From positions 6,018,182-6,082,181 of the forward strand of contig JACTAT010000013.1 of assembly GCA_014526335.1 (NCBI GenBank): DNA of 64,000 nucleotides, written 5' to 3'. The notes below the pieces were generated by a model. That model was given only the letters and a program-made list of their open reading frames with translations. It made no database searches and was not told the DNA's origin. This document shows positions 24,450 to 33,680 of the stretch, in pieces. How positions within the stretch are numbered: position 1 is the stretch's first letter; each line of letters opens with the position of its first letter. Origin of the DNA: Chrysaora quinquecirrha (Eukaryota; Cnidaria; Scyphozoa; Semaeostomeae; Pelagiidae). A program made the position numbers and the translations under genes.

Positions 24450-27400
24450 AAGTCAGTTTTTAGCTAGCTAGCTAGGTAGATAGTTAGTTAGTTAGTAAGT
24501 TAGTTAGCTAGTTAGTTATTTATTTAGTTAGATAGCTAGTTAGTTAGTTAGTTAGTTTAGTTTAGTTAGTTAGTTTGCCGGTAATGTTCCATAATGTAGT
24601 ATCTTGTATTTAATCAATACTGCATTTATTAACAAAATTGTACAGAGCCTTGTGTACAGATCTTCGTTGTATTAACCATTATTAGAATAGTTTGTTTGTC
24701 ATTATAAAAGAGACAAACATTAATTTTCTATTTCCTTTTAGCCCCTGAAATCAACGTCACGTGCTTCTCGTTCAAGCCGCAAAGAAATCTCAATGCCTGT
24801 AGATGATGAGCCTGTAAGTTACTTTACAAATCTTAATTGTCTTGTCTGCTCAGTTATTTGATCTGTCATTTCACTTAAACTATTCTAAAGTCGCCCAGAA
24901 TGGCGGAAACATGCTAATGAAGCATCCAAAACCATTTCATTTAACAATGTCCGGAATACTGTTGGCCGAAATAAAAGAACGTGATCTCTATTGTTGATCG
25001 AATTTTGCCAGTCAGAAACGTTTGGCTGGATAAGTATTTTGTTTTGAACATTGTTCTCATGATCCTATAGCCCTTGTCCCAAACGATCAAACATTGCTCG
25101 TCCAACATCTGAAATTTTCTTGACAAACAAAATGTTGCCCTGCCTGGCCACGTCGCAAAACATCGCAGTAAATGTTTTTGAAGTTTGTCGAGCAATTCTG
25201 CCTTTCAAGCAATGGTTTGCGACGTTGAAACAACGATCCAACATTGCTTGTGAAAGAAATCTCAAATGTTTGATCAACAATGTTTGATCGATCGCCATGG
25301 TCTAACAGTTTAACATTCTTTTAATCAATTCTGAATTCATTTAGCTTATTGTTTCACTGATGAACTGTCTAACACTAGGACGAATTATTTCTAATTTTTC
25401 TTTATCATTGTTGCCTTTAAGCAACCTTTTAAGTTACATTATATCATGTGTATTTCTTTCTTAAGGATCAAGTAGAAGGAAGTACTGAAGAAGAATTAGA
25501 GGAATCGGAAGAAGAAAAAGATGAAAATGAATCCGATTCTGATCATGAAAGTCTTTGCCATGTTTGTGGAGAAGATGGTGAACTCATTTGTTGTGACCAA
25601 TGTCCTAAAGTCTATCATCTGGACTGTCACGAGCCGCCAATTAGAAGGCTGCCAAGGTTGGTATATTGGTTCACGCGGATTTCAAGAGAATATACCGTGG
25701 CTCTCAGAGCTCTTTATCTAATAGATTCAGTATTTAATGGAATGAACTCAGACCTAAGTCCCAAAAGCTAGTTTCTGAGACTACCCCAAGGGCCTATTAA
25801 GTCCCTGAAGCCTTATTAGAAGGTTAAAGTTAAGTTTAAGGTGAAATGATGTGTTTAACACCTGTTTAGCACCTTTAGCATCTCGGAAGTAGATGAACTG
25901 ACGAGACCTCTATCCTTACCGTTACGGTACCATGGATGGGGCTCGAGCCATGATCTGCCTTAGCTCTTGACACCACGAGCCGCGCTACAAGCCAGCTGGA
26001 TAAGACCACAGCGCCAAGAAACTTTTAGTTGGGGAGATGGTTAAAATCTAGAACTATCCATGCTTTTTATCAGTCAATAGAAGTGTTACAGTGTTACAAA
26101 CTAAAAATCGTGAACTAGATAAGACAGTGACACATCGCACCTTAGACACATGAAATTAGCAGTTATACGCTACAACACATAAGTTTCAGATAAAACGTAT
26201 ATCACTAGATGAATTTGGTAGTTGTACTTCTCCAGTTAGTTACCCAAAAAGGGAAGTTCTATGATGTGAAGGCACTTATTTTAAGCTTAATTGAGAGAAG
26301 GGGCTTAACTTTGATGATTTTGCCTTCTAAGCCTTTACTTAATTAAGACTCGAGATGTCCTCTTCACTATGCTCTGTTCCATCCCCAGCCATTTGCCCCC
26401 ACGATACAGTCTTGGCTGATGCAAATAGACTTGTGAAACATTCAACTTGTTTATTTATTCATATGAGATGAAATCCCTTGTTTCTTTCTTCTTCCTATGT
26501 TGCATTTTTAATGTATTTTTCAGGGGAATGTGGATCTGTTTCATCTGTCGAAATCCTAAAGCATTCACCAGATCACAGAAAAAGAAAGAAAAACATGGTA
26601 AATATCTGTTACACTGGATGATATCTAAGCATAGTATATGGTGAAGGCGAAAATGAAATGGTGTATTTAGCGCCAGTCGCTGGGATCTCAGTAGTGGTAC
26701 TCTTCCTTAGACAGCTGGATTAAGCCACAATGCCACAGCGCCTTTGTCTGAGACGTTAAGGCGGGCGCAAACCGTGCCATATTGTCAGCCAACATGTTGG
26801 CTGAATATAGGCCAACATTTTGGTACGGTTTACTGTACCATCACAACATCTGAGATGTTTGGGGATGTCATCTACATATGATTTTTTGCAAACAAGACCG
26901 AAAAGGAAGCAGGTGTTTGTTTATTACTTGCTTTTTTGGTTGACGACAAAGAAGAAAATAACCTGTGGTCCAACTCAAAACGCCAGCTTACATCTATTTC
27001 TCATTTCAAGGACTCTGAAATAACGACCAACATATTCGCGAGACATACCAAACCGAACCAACACACCAATTTCGCTCAAATCGATGAAAATGTTGGCCAA
27101 CATTTTTTCGTCAACTTGTTGTTTATTAGGCAGTCTTTCGTCAATATCAATAGCAAACCGTGCCAACATGTTGGCAAACTATCGTTTGCGCCCCGCATTA
27201 GACACACTATGAGACATTATATTATGTTTTTTTTTATTGTATCGTATTATACCTTACTCACTATTATTGCTTTTTCCTGGAGGTTATTGCTTTCGCCTAT
27301 TGCCTTTTCATTATCCTCACAATTCACTTTTGACAGAAAAAGTTCTAAATCTAAGTCAAAATCGGCAAGAAACAGTGGAGGGCGAGGAAGACCTAAAGCC

Positions 27401-30400
27401 AAGCGAGGCAGAAAGAGTGCCCATAATTCTGAAGATGATAATAGTGATGCGGAAGAACAGGAAGAAAGCGAGTCAGAAGACGACAGTGAAAATGAAGAAG
27501 ATGATGAGATAATTGAAAACACAAGAAGAACTCGTAAGCAAAGATCTGCTAGAGCAAGGAGAAGTGCTGTATCTACAGAAGAAAGTGAGGAGGAAGAAGA
27601 GGCTCCCAAAAGCAGGTCATTTTTATTTCTTAGTACTCAACTCTTCTTACTTTCATTTCTTAGTACTCAACTTACTACTCAACATGCACTATTCCGTGTT
27701 GTAGAGATGTTCCGAAAAACAATTGATCAGTCGGGCATCGTAGGAGTGGTACTAATGGATCTTTCGAAGGCTTACGATTGCCTTAGCCATGACTTACTTA
27801 CAGCAAAGATGGCAGCTTATGGCTTTAGTAACACTAGCCTAGAGCTCTTATTTAGCTACCTTTCAAACAGAGAGCAGAGGGTAAAGATAAACAGTACCTT
27901 TAGTGACTGGAAATGCACAGTATCTGGTGTTCCTCAAGGGTCAGTCCTAGGTCCTTTATTGTTTAATATATTTATCAACGATTTTTTGTTTGCTATACAG
28001 AGCTCCCATGTATGCAATTTTGCTAGTTTCCACTGCCCATTGTGTTCGTATGGTTAAACCTTTTCAAGATAAAAAGACTTCAGTAAGAGATATCAGGTAA
28101 CAGGTTACACAACAGGTAACAGACCTAAGTAAAGCCAGCATAAGTTTCTTATTTCCTCTCTAGTAATTATTTTCAGCAATTAGTAATAATAATAACTAAT
28201 ATTTTAACAGGTTGACTTGGTCAGAAGTAAAAACCATCTGTTATCATTCAAGGATCTGTAACCCTACCTAATAACAATCACTGAGTTTTAAATCAAGGCT
28301 AACATTTAAGTATGAATAAAAACAGATTGATCCACACTGAAATGGTTATGTTAAGTAAAGGGTAGAAATTCGATGCAGGGTGAATGTGACATGGCGTTTT
28401 GGCGCCAGTCGCTAGGATCTCAGTAGTAGGTTAACTAATCGAGACCTCGACCCTGGCTTTGACGCTACCGTGGCTAGGCTCAAACCCTGACCACACTGAG
28501 CTCTTGGCACCACGGGTCAGCTGGATAACACCAAGACGCCACAGCACCGATGCAGCCAGACGTGTTGTTCATAAACATCTAAAGAGACTTCTCCAGTTGT
28601 TTCTGAATCGTAGGATGGATTGCGTGTTGTCTTTTCAAAGCTGTTGAAAATCCGAGCTTTTGGTACGTAAATGACTTTACCTATTTCTTGTATTACAGAA
28701 GGAAGAGCCATCCTAAAAGAGGGTCTAAGAAGATAGAAGAAGCAAAGCAAAAATCTAAAACAAAGGCGAAAAGAGGAAGACCAAGATCTCGGCAAAAACA
28801 AGATGAACCAGAGGATGTGGAAATGGAAAGTGAAGAAGAAGAAGAAGAAGAAGAAGAAGAAGGAAGATCATCTTCAAAGAGAGCAAGAAGAAAGAGAAAG
28901 GCTGAGAAAGTTGAAGATGACGAAAATAGTGCTGTCTCACATGAAGAGTCACCAAAACAATCTAAAAGGAAGAAAACGGATAACAGATATTCAAGTGATC
29001 AAGCTGATATGGAGTCAGGAAGAAGATCATCAAGTCAAAGAAAACGTAACCGAAGACAGAATTCAGAGGTATACCAATGCTCATATTCAATGTGGATTTT
29101 GTATTTCGTTGAGAACTTCTATTGTGGGATGTGTTTATATTAGATAGTTTATAAGTCAACAGCAGTTTGAGGTGAAGTTAAATGGTGTTTTAACCCAGTT
29201 GCAGTCGCTATGATCCTAGAAGTAGATGGAATAACGAGACCTCGACCCTGAGTGTGACCTGATTCAGATCTAATTCAGAGAACTTCTAGTGCGGGATGTA
29301 TCTAAATCAGATAGCATGTAAGTTAACAAAGATTGAAGTTGAAGGTGGAATGGTGTTTTAACGCCAGTCGCAGGCGCTAGGATCCTAGAAGTAGATGGAA
29401 TAACGAGACCTCGACCCTGACTGTGACCTGATTCAGATCTGATTCAGAGAACTTCTAGTGCGGGATGTATCTAAATCAGATACTATTTAAGTCAATAACG
29501 ATTGAAGGTGAAGGTGAAGGTGGAATGATGTTTTACCGCAGGTCGCTATGATCTCAGAGGTAAATGAACTAACGAGTTCTTGATCCTGGTTGTGACGCTA
29601 CCTTGCGCTTGAACCCCAATCTCACTGGGTTTCTGACACCACCAGCTAGCTGGGTTAATAACAGCAGCCGCAGCAGACGATAGAGTTGCATGACGCTAAC
29701 AGAGAAATATGAAATCTTTTGCGTTCTTCTCTGAAAGAATTTATCTCCCCACCTTTATCGGCTTTGCTATAGCTGGCCTATTTTTCGTTGAATAATCCTT
29801 CGTTTCCCAGTTCCAAGAATTTTCTCTTAACAGCAAAGCCTTTTGAGTTATACTTCAGTACTCATAGCATTAACCCATTGAAAACAACATCGCTCACTAC
29901 TAAGGTCTTGAGTCTTTGCTGGCTGATTCTTATTCTAAAATATGTTTTTAGATTGTTGCGTGTGAAGATATCCTTAGTGGTATGTGGAAGGATGACAACT
30001 CATATCCATTCAGAAGCCCAGTTGATCCGAAAAAAGTAGGTTCTTTGTATTTATATTCATGACTTCTTCATATTTTATTTCTTAACCTTGTGGTTTGTAA
30101 GTGTTGCTTGCTATATCACTGTCAAGTTGCAATTGAACATTGCAGTATCTACCCCGTCTGCAATCCGTCTCAAAGAGGAGCAATTATTTGAAAATTTATG
30201 AATAAACTGACATTCTGACGAAAACTTAAGTTTTACAGGAACTAGTAAAAGGTGTCTCTTGATTCCTCCCATGTGGAGCTTGCACATACACTATATCAAA
30301 GGAGTGTCTTGGACCATCTGATGAGCAGCTGGATCAAAAGGAGGTGCTTATTCGAGGACATACAGTACTCATTGGTTCTCATACTTAACTGTTTACCTGA

Positions 30401-31981
30401 TTGCTGGCTTGTTATTTTTAAGGTACCTGACTACGCAGACTATGTCAAGAATCCCATAGACCTCAGTACCATTCGTGATAAACTTGACATGTTGGAATAT
30501 GAAGATGCATTCCAGTTTGTAGATGATGTGAAATTGCTTTTTACAAACTCAAAATCGTATAATGAGGTAAGCAAATTTTCTTTTATTGATCTAAAGTTTT
30601 TGTACCCACTACTGTGGTGGATACGCACTACTGTTGTGGTATTGTTTGTGTACTGTGGTGGATAGACACTGCTGTGGTGGGTTACTATGCTTGTTGAGGT
30701 GGTATTTTTCCGTACTGTGGTGCCCTTTTTGTTTTTGTTTTCTTGGTTGATCTGTACATTTTTGCTATGACTTCGTATCCACCACAGTACGCAAAAAATA
30801 CCACCACAGTACGCATAAAATACCACTACAGTGCGCAAAAATACCACCACAGCAGTGCCTATCCACCACAGTATGCAAGAAATACCACTTCATCAAGCAC
30901 AATAAACCACCACATGAAGCATGATAACCCACCACATCAGTGCTTGTCTACCACAGTACGCAGAAAATACCACCACATCAAGCATAATCAACCACCACAT
31001 CAGGCATAATAACTCACCATATCAATGCTTGTCCACCACAGTACGCAGAAAATACCACCACATCAAGCATAATCAACCACCACATCAAGCATAATAACCC
31101 ACTACATCAGTGCTTGTCCACCAGAGTACGCAGAAAGAACCACAACACCTAGTATAATCAACCACCAGATCAAGCATAATAACCCATTACAGAAGTGCTT
31201 ATCCACCACAGTGCAAAAAATAAATTGTAATACTGTTCAAATACAATTTGTAGACCTGCTTAATACACCAAGTTCGATAAGCACTTGACTTCTGTCCAGC
31301 ATTCAAAGTTGTTTAAAATTTTGGACATTTCGGCCCTCATAGTTGCTTAAAAGTTGTAACATTTTTTGTACCAAATATTCTAACTTAGCGGGTCAAAATC
31401 ATCAACTGTTAGGCCTACAACAACACGTTACTCAAAGGCTAATATAACTTATCACCACAACGGATGTATTTTAATGTGAGTGATGCAGCTTGCCTGCTTT
31501 GCTTCTAAGCTGCTCACAGTATTTCAGCGGAGCTATAACGTTGATTAATGTTCAGGTCAGCCCAGCCCTTGTTGCTTATTGGACAGCTGTTCAGTATTTA
31601 TAGAAATGCAAAAATGCTAGCCTGCATCGTGTGCTATGAAGAATGATTCGGACTTAAAATCAGTGGTAGTCAATAAATGATAAAAACGTATAGTCTCCAT
31701 TTTTCCCCAATGCTAAATTTATCAGTCTCATTTTTAAGTCATTGTTCTTTAATATAAAGTTTTAAGAAATCGTTTATTCTTTTTCTTAGTAGTGAGTTAT
31801 AACTGATTTTTGAGTAACCACAAAATGGAAATTGCATTAATTATATTTATAACTCCAAATTCTGTTCTTTTAGGATAACTCTGAAGTTGGTAAAGCCGCA
31901 CGTACACTAGAGACTGTATTCTTTAATTTGGTTAAAGAAAACCTGCCAGGACTGTACAGCACTCTTTGTGATGAGAGCTGA
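8085..31981 (+). CDS. BAZ1B: BAZ1B/WSTF-like chromatin remodelling subunit (5' incomplete)
   Basis: Exons read by eye: 8085-8894, 9336-9409, 10182-10262, 10445-10492, 10680-10716, 11422-11605, 12401 (or 12506)-12651, 14398-14589, 14898-14966, 15050-15138, 15596-15680, 16716-17119, 17487-17541, 18476-18630, 19626-19760, 20600-20666, 21523-21630, 22428-22622, 23864-24004, 24742-24813, 25466-25656, 26524-26597, 27337-27615, 28699-29068, 29952-30035, 30423-30566, 31874-31981 (TGA). Order: Ser/Lys-rich region, DDT, WHIM/WSD, PHD1, PHD2, acidic/basic linker, bromodomain. Known family role: noncatalytic partner of ISWI ATPases in nuclear remodelling complexes. DDT and WSD exons follow vertebrate WSTF more closely than ACF1 (MPEGLPSSAFGDIAM, LGVDRHFKLYWVFS). 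All junctions keep phase except 26597 to 27337. The N-terminal WAC domain of the family is missing, so the true start is probably upstream; ATG 8097 lies inside an open exon and is not a convincing start. Confidence 0.92.
8955..9105 (-). repeat. Dispersed repeat, copy 2 (inside an intron)
   Basis: Inverted relative of 6220-6335. It lies in the intron after the exon ending at 8894, so the open frame that appears to run on past that donor is intronic. Confidence 0.6.
9107..9260 (+). mobile_element. SINE family 2 (tRNA-derived), + copy
   Basis: Contains a Pol III B-box-like GGTTCAAGCCC and a 3' part (AGTTCATCTAC, GAGATCCTACTGACTGGC) shared in reverse with copies at 25845, 28375 and 37355. It lies in an intron of the WSTF-like gene. 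Confidence 0.6.
10827..11245. mobile_element. GGCCTGTTCAT-type inverted-repeat element
   Basis: AAGGCCTGTTCATACGGGAAC at the left is echoed by an inverted copy around 11195-11245 (TTCTCGTGTGAACAGG and CCCTGTGTGAACAG). Intronic; no coding signal. Confidence 0.5.
11804..12067. mobile_element. MITE, TAAACTAGGAGACA family, full copy
   Basis: AAGCTATGGTTAAACTAGGA at the left and TCCTAGCTTAGCCAGGCCTT at the right are inverted repeats. The inside contains GAGACAAGAAATGTTTCTG, as in the copies at 5150-5830 and 37731-37990. Confidence 0.7.
12115..12400 (+). pseudogene. Decayed Penelope 3' fragment
   Basis: Shares GAGAGATTAGTGGATAGG, CAGCACGTTC and CAATTTTCGGCAAAG with the GIY-YIG part at 3230-3310, and TTCTCTCACTAGGAAATCTTC with the 3' end near 3505-3525. 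It has many changes and is not open. It runs into a possible splice acceptor at 12399-12400. Confidence 0.7.
13455..14225. mobile_element. Outer element of a nested MITE pair
   Basis: The left end GGCCTGTTCATATGAGCC (13456) and right end GGCTCATATGAACAGGCC (to 14224) are perfect over 18 bases. Joining across the inner element extends the match to about 36 bases per end. TTA flanks both sides (13452-13454, 14226-14228), as expected for a 3-base duplication of the Harbinger type. Confidence 0.75.
13620..14200. mobile_element. Inner element, GGGGCCGTGTCAAAA ends, ATCGTTTCA repeats
   Basis: The ends GGGGCCGTGTCAAAA and TTTTGACACGGCCCC are perfect inverted repeats flanked by TAA (13617-13619, 14201-14203). 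The interior (13640-14170) is a degenerate array of AATCGTTTCA-like units. It is inserted in the right terminal repeat of the outer element. Confidence 0.8.
14898..17541 (+). other. WHIM1 and charged coiled-coil-like linker of the WSTF-like gene
   Basis: Exons 14898-14966, 15050-15138, 15596-15680, 16716-17119 and 17487-17541. RIVKLLEKEEFFKLNA and LKVLMFLFHKIVDSEYFLDYL correspond to the WHIM1-type helices. They are followed by Lys/Glu-rich sequence (AALKEEEDRKEKER, then MMDELQQMSKKMQAW), which is predicted helical and aligns with the charged segment between DDT and WSD in WSTF. A further possible 63-base exon (16073-16135, 21 codons, flanked by AG and GT, phase 0 at both ends) lies in the intron before 16716; I leave it out of the main model because I see no homology. 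Confidence 0.8.
16500..16650 (+). mobile_element. Penelope pLTR fragment
   Basis: GTGCATTTCGAGCCGCATCTGGG, then TTTATTGTTTCG and the MPENVSAVYRNF-encoding stretch, match 3605-3760. The TATA box is changed to GGGTAAACGTTCCG. Intronic. Confidence 0.75.
17573..17632 (+). repeat. Short tandem repeat, three units of about 21 bases
   Basis: ATTGATAAATATTTAGAATAA occurs three times in a row in an intron of the WSTF-like gene. Confidence 0.85.
17985..18250 (+). mobile_element. SINE family 1 pair in opposite orientation
   Basis: A reversed 5' part (GCTATGTTGAGCCTTCTTCAG, 17994-18014) and tail precede a + copy at about 18094-18250 with an A-box-like TAGCTCAGTGG and a B-box-like GGTTCGAATCCC. The head GGGAGGAGAGCCTTGAG is shared with other copies. 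tRNA-derived; not a functional tRNA gene. Confidence 0.75.
18476..22622 (+). other. WSD/WHIM3 module of the WSTF-like gene
   Basis: Exons 18476-18630, 19626-19760, 20600-20666, 21523-21630 and 22428-22622. Diagnostic pieces: EPLGVDRHFKLYWVFS, MPGIYVEDGWMYHAG, NLARQGIRESALKTEL and LGLIANHENWEKQV. In WSTF and ACF1 this module reads linker length and touches nucleosomal DNA. It runs straight into PHD1, as in vertebrates (KWDKSAENA before the first Cys pair). Confidence 0.9.
19860..20594 (+). repeat. Pentanucleotide array filling an intron
   Basis: GATTT and GACTT pentamers, with GATCT variants, fill nearly all of the intron between exons 19626-19760 and 20600-20666. They run right up to the acceptor, where the array supplies the pyrimidine tract. 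Long open frames here are artefacts of the repeat. Confidence 0.9.
22953..23311 (+). repeat. Tandem duplication of about 180 bases
   Basis: Two copies (22953-23130 and 23138-23311) share CTACAGAAGCGTCTGTGTTG, CCTCTCATACTGAGCAGAAT and GTCTCACGACTGTCT. A short third remnant follows near 23455. It lies in the intron just before PHD1; no coding signal. Confidence 0.8.
23864..24004 (+). other. PHD finger 1 of the WSTF-like protein
   Basis: A single 141-base exon encodes a full C4-H-C3 PHD finger: CKIC, then LCDECNRGYHQYC, then WKCPAC. The eight zinc ligands and the Trp two residues before the seventh are all present. It matches the only PHD finger of human WSTF (LCDECNKAFHLFCLRPALYEVP). The exon starts and ends in phase 0. 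Confidence 0.95.
24166..24580 (+). repeat. TTAG tetranucleotide array
   Basis: Starts as AGTC repeats and passes into TTAG repeats with TTTG and TAAG variants. It lies in the intron between PHD1 and the next exon. Confidence 0.9.
24905..25315. repeat. Decayed inverted-repeat element
   Basis: Phrases such as CAAACATTGCTCGTCCAACAT, AACAATGTTTGATCGATCG and AACATTGCTTGTGAAAG occur in both orientations. Similar to segments at 35905-36100 and 42680-42860 (ACTGAACATGTTCACTG, GTTCAGTGTTGTT). Ends not resolved. Confidence 0.4.
25466..26597 (+). other. PHD finger 2 of the WSTF-like protein
   Basis: Exons 25466-25656 and 26524-26597. After an acidic run (EEELEESEEEKDENESDSD) comes a second C4-H-C3 finger: LCHVCGEDGELICCDQC, YHLDCHEPP and MWICFIC. 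It is of the TIF1/Mi-2 type, with acidic residues just before the second Cys pair, a type known to bind the unmodified histone H3 tail. Vertebrate WSTF has one PHD finger; insect ACF1 has two. Confidence 0.93.
25845..26020 (-). mobile_element. SINE family 2, - copy
   Basis: On the - strand, TGGTCTTATCCAGCTGGC (A-box region) and CATGGCTCGAGCCCC (B-box region) lie in the order of a tRNA head. The + strand phrase TCTCGGAAGTAGATGAACTGACGAGACCTC is shared, with changes, by the copies at 28375, 29345, 29505 and 37355. Confidence 0.65.
26645..26755 (-). mobile_element. SINE family 2 fragment
   Basis: GCGCCAGTCGCTGGGATCTCAG and CAGCTGGATTAAGCCAC match other family 2 copies; the middle is deleted. 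Confidence 0.55.
26757..27200. mobile_element. MITE with GCGGGCGCAAACC ends
   Basis: TAAGGCGGGCGCAAACCG at the left and CGTTTGCGCCCCGCATTA at the right are inverted repeats. Inner palindromic CCAACATGTTGG boxes lie near both ends. It lies in the intron before exon 27337. Confidence 0.7.
27706..28057 (+). pseudogene. Non-LTR retrotransposon reverse transcriptase fragment
   Basis: About 115 codons of reverse transcriptase: VVLMDLSKAYDCLSHDLL (Asp of motif A), YLSNREQRVKI and SGVPQGSVLGPLLFNIFIND. It stops at NFA, just before the catalytic Asp pair, so it is inactive. It lies in the intron after exon 27337-27615 and happens to be in frame with it. Confidence 0.9.
28375..28555 (-). mobile_element. 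SINE family 2, - copy
   Basis: GGCGCCAGTCGCTAGGATCTC, GAGACCTCGACCCTGGC, GGCTCAAACCCTGACC (B box on the other strand) and CAGCTGGATAACACC in the family order. Confidence 0.65.
29108..29670 (-). repeat. Tandem units of about 170 bases with SINE family 2 tails
   Basis: GAGAACTTCTAGTGCGGGATG plus ATCTAAATCAGATA occurs at about 29110, 29278 and 29447. Each is followed by GGTGTTTTAACGCCAGTCGC-type SINE sequence and GGAATAACGAGACCTCGACC. The last unit continues into a fuller SINE 3' part to 29670. The first unit starts 40 bases after the donor at 29069. Confidence 0.7.
29952..31981 (+). other. C-terminal bromodomain and stop of the WSTF-like gene
   Basis: Exons 29952-30035, 30423-30566 and 31874-31981. 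The fold is recognisable from YPFRSPVD, VPDYADYVKNPIDLSTI and FVDDVKLLFTNSKSYNE, containing the acetyl-lysine-binding Asn of the N-x-x-Y-N loop in the form SKSYNE. The protein ends 34 codons after that exon at TGA 31979-31981, with no long tail, unlike vertebrate WSTF, which continues for some tens of residues. Confidence 0.95.
30600..31215. repeat. CCACCACAGTA fold-back repeat in a WSTF-like intron
   Basis: 30600-30730 carries CTACTGTGGTGGAT-type units. 30775-31215 carries the complement as irregular tandem units (CCACCACAGTACGC, AAATACCACCACATCAAGCA, ATAATCAACCACCACATCA). The two halves could pair. The same family appears at 52040-52275 in a vinculin intron. Confidence 0.8.
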
Positions 31982-32051
31982 TTTGCAATCACACCCATTA
32001 TAGCATCTTCTATCTCCTATCTAATTGTACATGGAACGAAAGAACTCTTTA

Positions 32052-32057
32052 TTAAAG
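32052..32057 (+). promoter_or_regulatory. Possible poly(A) signal of the WSTF-like gene
   Basis: ATTAAA lies about 70 bases after the stop codon. It is a common variant signal, but no transcript end is available to confirm it. Confidence 0.4.
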
Positions 32058-32399
32058 ACCATTGATCGGTATGGTATTTCTGTACAATTTTTTCCAGTAG
32101 AGGTATCTCCTACTCTGCTATGGGATACACCTGCTTATCTCTATCACTTGCAAACTTTGGTAAACTTTTGTATTTGACATGTAAATTGCTCACATTTCTG
32201 AAAAGTGTTATGTTGCGAACAGTAAATGCTGATTATTTTTGCTTTTTGGCTTTTCAACTGTATTAAAATTGTTGTGTAAATTATTATCGAATGTGTAAAT
32301 CGAGCCAAATCAGATAGACTGCATTTTATGTTTGTCTTATCTTTAAGTGGCTTATAGTCTAAATTTTTATTGCGCTTTTTGGATTTTAATATCAATTAA

Positions 32400-32720
32400 C
32401 TTAGTATACTACTTACTTAGATAATAGTTAGTTGTTAGTTTAGTTTATTAGTTTTACGATAGTAAAGGTAGGGAGTTAGTGAGTGAGTTGATTATTTTAT
32501 TAGTTAGTTAATTAGATAGCTAGATAGTTAGTTTTAGTTAGTTAAATAGTTAGTTTATTAGTTAGTCTAGTTAGGTAGTTTGTTTATTAGTTAGTTAGTT
32601 AGATAGTTAGATCGATAGATAGTTAAATAGTTAGTTAGTTTGTTTGTTTATTTCTTAGTTAGATTGCTAGCTCGTTAGTTAGTTTTTTAGTTGTTTGTTT
32701 GTTAGTTAAGTAGTTAGTTG

Positions 32721-32764
<44 letters not shown>

Positions 32765-33090
32765 GTTAGATAGTTAAAAAATTAGCTTGTTATTTAGTTA
32801 GTTATTAAGTTAGTTAGTTAGATCGATAGATAGTTAGTTAAATAGTTAGTTAGTTTGCTAGATAGTTTGATAGTTAGTTAGTTAGTTAGCTAGTTAGTTA
32901 GTTAGTTAGTTAGTTAAGTAGTTAGTCAGTTAGTTTGTTTTTAAGTTAGTTAGTTAATTAATTAGTTATTTTGTTGGTTAGTTAGTTAGTTAATTAGTTG
33001 GTTTGTTTTAGTTTATTATTCTAAATTTTTAGTTAATTAATTTCATTTTATTGGTTAGTTGTTCTTAAGTTAGTTAACTCGGTTAGTTTT
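32400..33090 (+). repeat. Degenerate TTAG array, intergenic
   Basis: TTAG units with ATAG, TTTG and GATAG variants over about 690 bases. More decayed than the array at 24166-24580. Confidence 0.9.
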
Positions 33091-33680
33091 TTAGTCAGCT
33101 GGAAAATGTGGAACTGCAATGGGTTCATCGTAACGGACGTGAAAGGATAACTTCAACCTGTTTGGTTTGAGGTATTTAGAAGAAGACGATTGGGGGGTTG
33201 GTTGTGACGGAGACACGGCTTCCTATTCCGAATTCAATGCACACAACAAATATGGCCACTACCTGTGATATATCTGTGAAACGCATTTAAAGAGACGAAA
33301 ATTTTCAAGAATAATATATCATTTCTACTTTGAATTGATGCAGAAAACCCAAGAAATTTGCAATGATTGACAGGATAAATAATTCTGGTAGTGTCCCCCC
33401 TGTTTGTTCATCAAGTGCTGAAAAGAGGTTGGAGTTGATCATTGTTTTAGGTGGAGAAGGGCGGACATTGGGTGGAGAAAATAACAATCGAAGTTCAAAT
33501 TTTTAGAAGTGAAGTTCAGCCATCCGAAGAAGCTGATCTGAGTAAAACCTTTTCAATTTCTATTATCAACTTTTCTACACCCAAGATCAATCATTCTGGA
33601 AGCAATTGAAGGACGTCTGTAAGCTCAAAGACTGAATTTGTATCCCAGCTGTGAATTGGCTTACCAAGAAGACTTGAAAA

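Larger units (their letters stand above)
27337..29068 (+). other. Acidic/basic disordered linker of the WSTF-like protein
   Basis: Exons 27337-27615 and 28699-29068 encode AT-hook-like GRGRPKAKRG and KRGRPRSRQ, long Glu/Asp/Ser runs, and a (GAA)n run at about 28832-28862 that gives an uninterrupted Glu stretch. RGRP cores can bind AT-rich DNA minor grooves. The two exons join cleanly in phase 2. The entry to 27337 does not match the phase of the exon ending at 26597. Confidence 0.85.
31982..33680 (+). other. Intergenic spacer between the WSTF-like gene and vinculin
   Basis: About 1.7 kb. 32400-33090 is a degenerate TTAG/TTTG array. 33100-33680 is unique sequence that probably holds the vinculin promoter and 5' leader. 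I see no clear TATA box or CpG-rich stretch in it. Confidence 0.6.

Noticed and set aside
24166..24580. Telomere-like repeat (TTAG)n
   Set aside because: It is a four-base unit with many variants, in an intron; animal telomere repeats are TTAGGG or TTAGG.
26936..28057. A 373-codon open frame as a single gene
   Set aside because: It is a chance fusion of MITE sequence, one WSTF-like exon (27337-27615), intron and a reverse transcriptase fragment; splice sites and homology cut it into parts.
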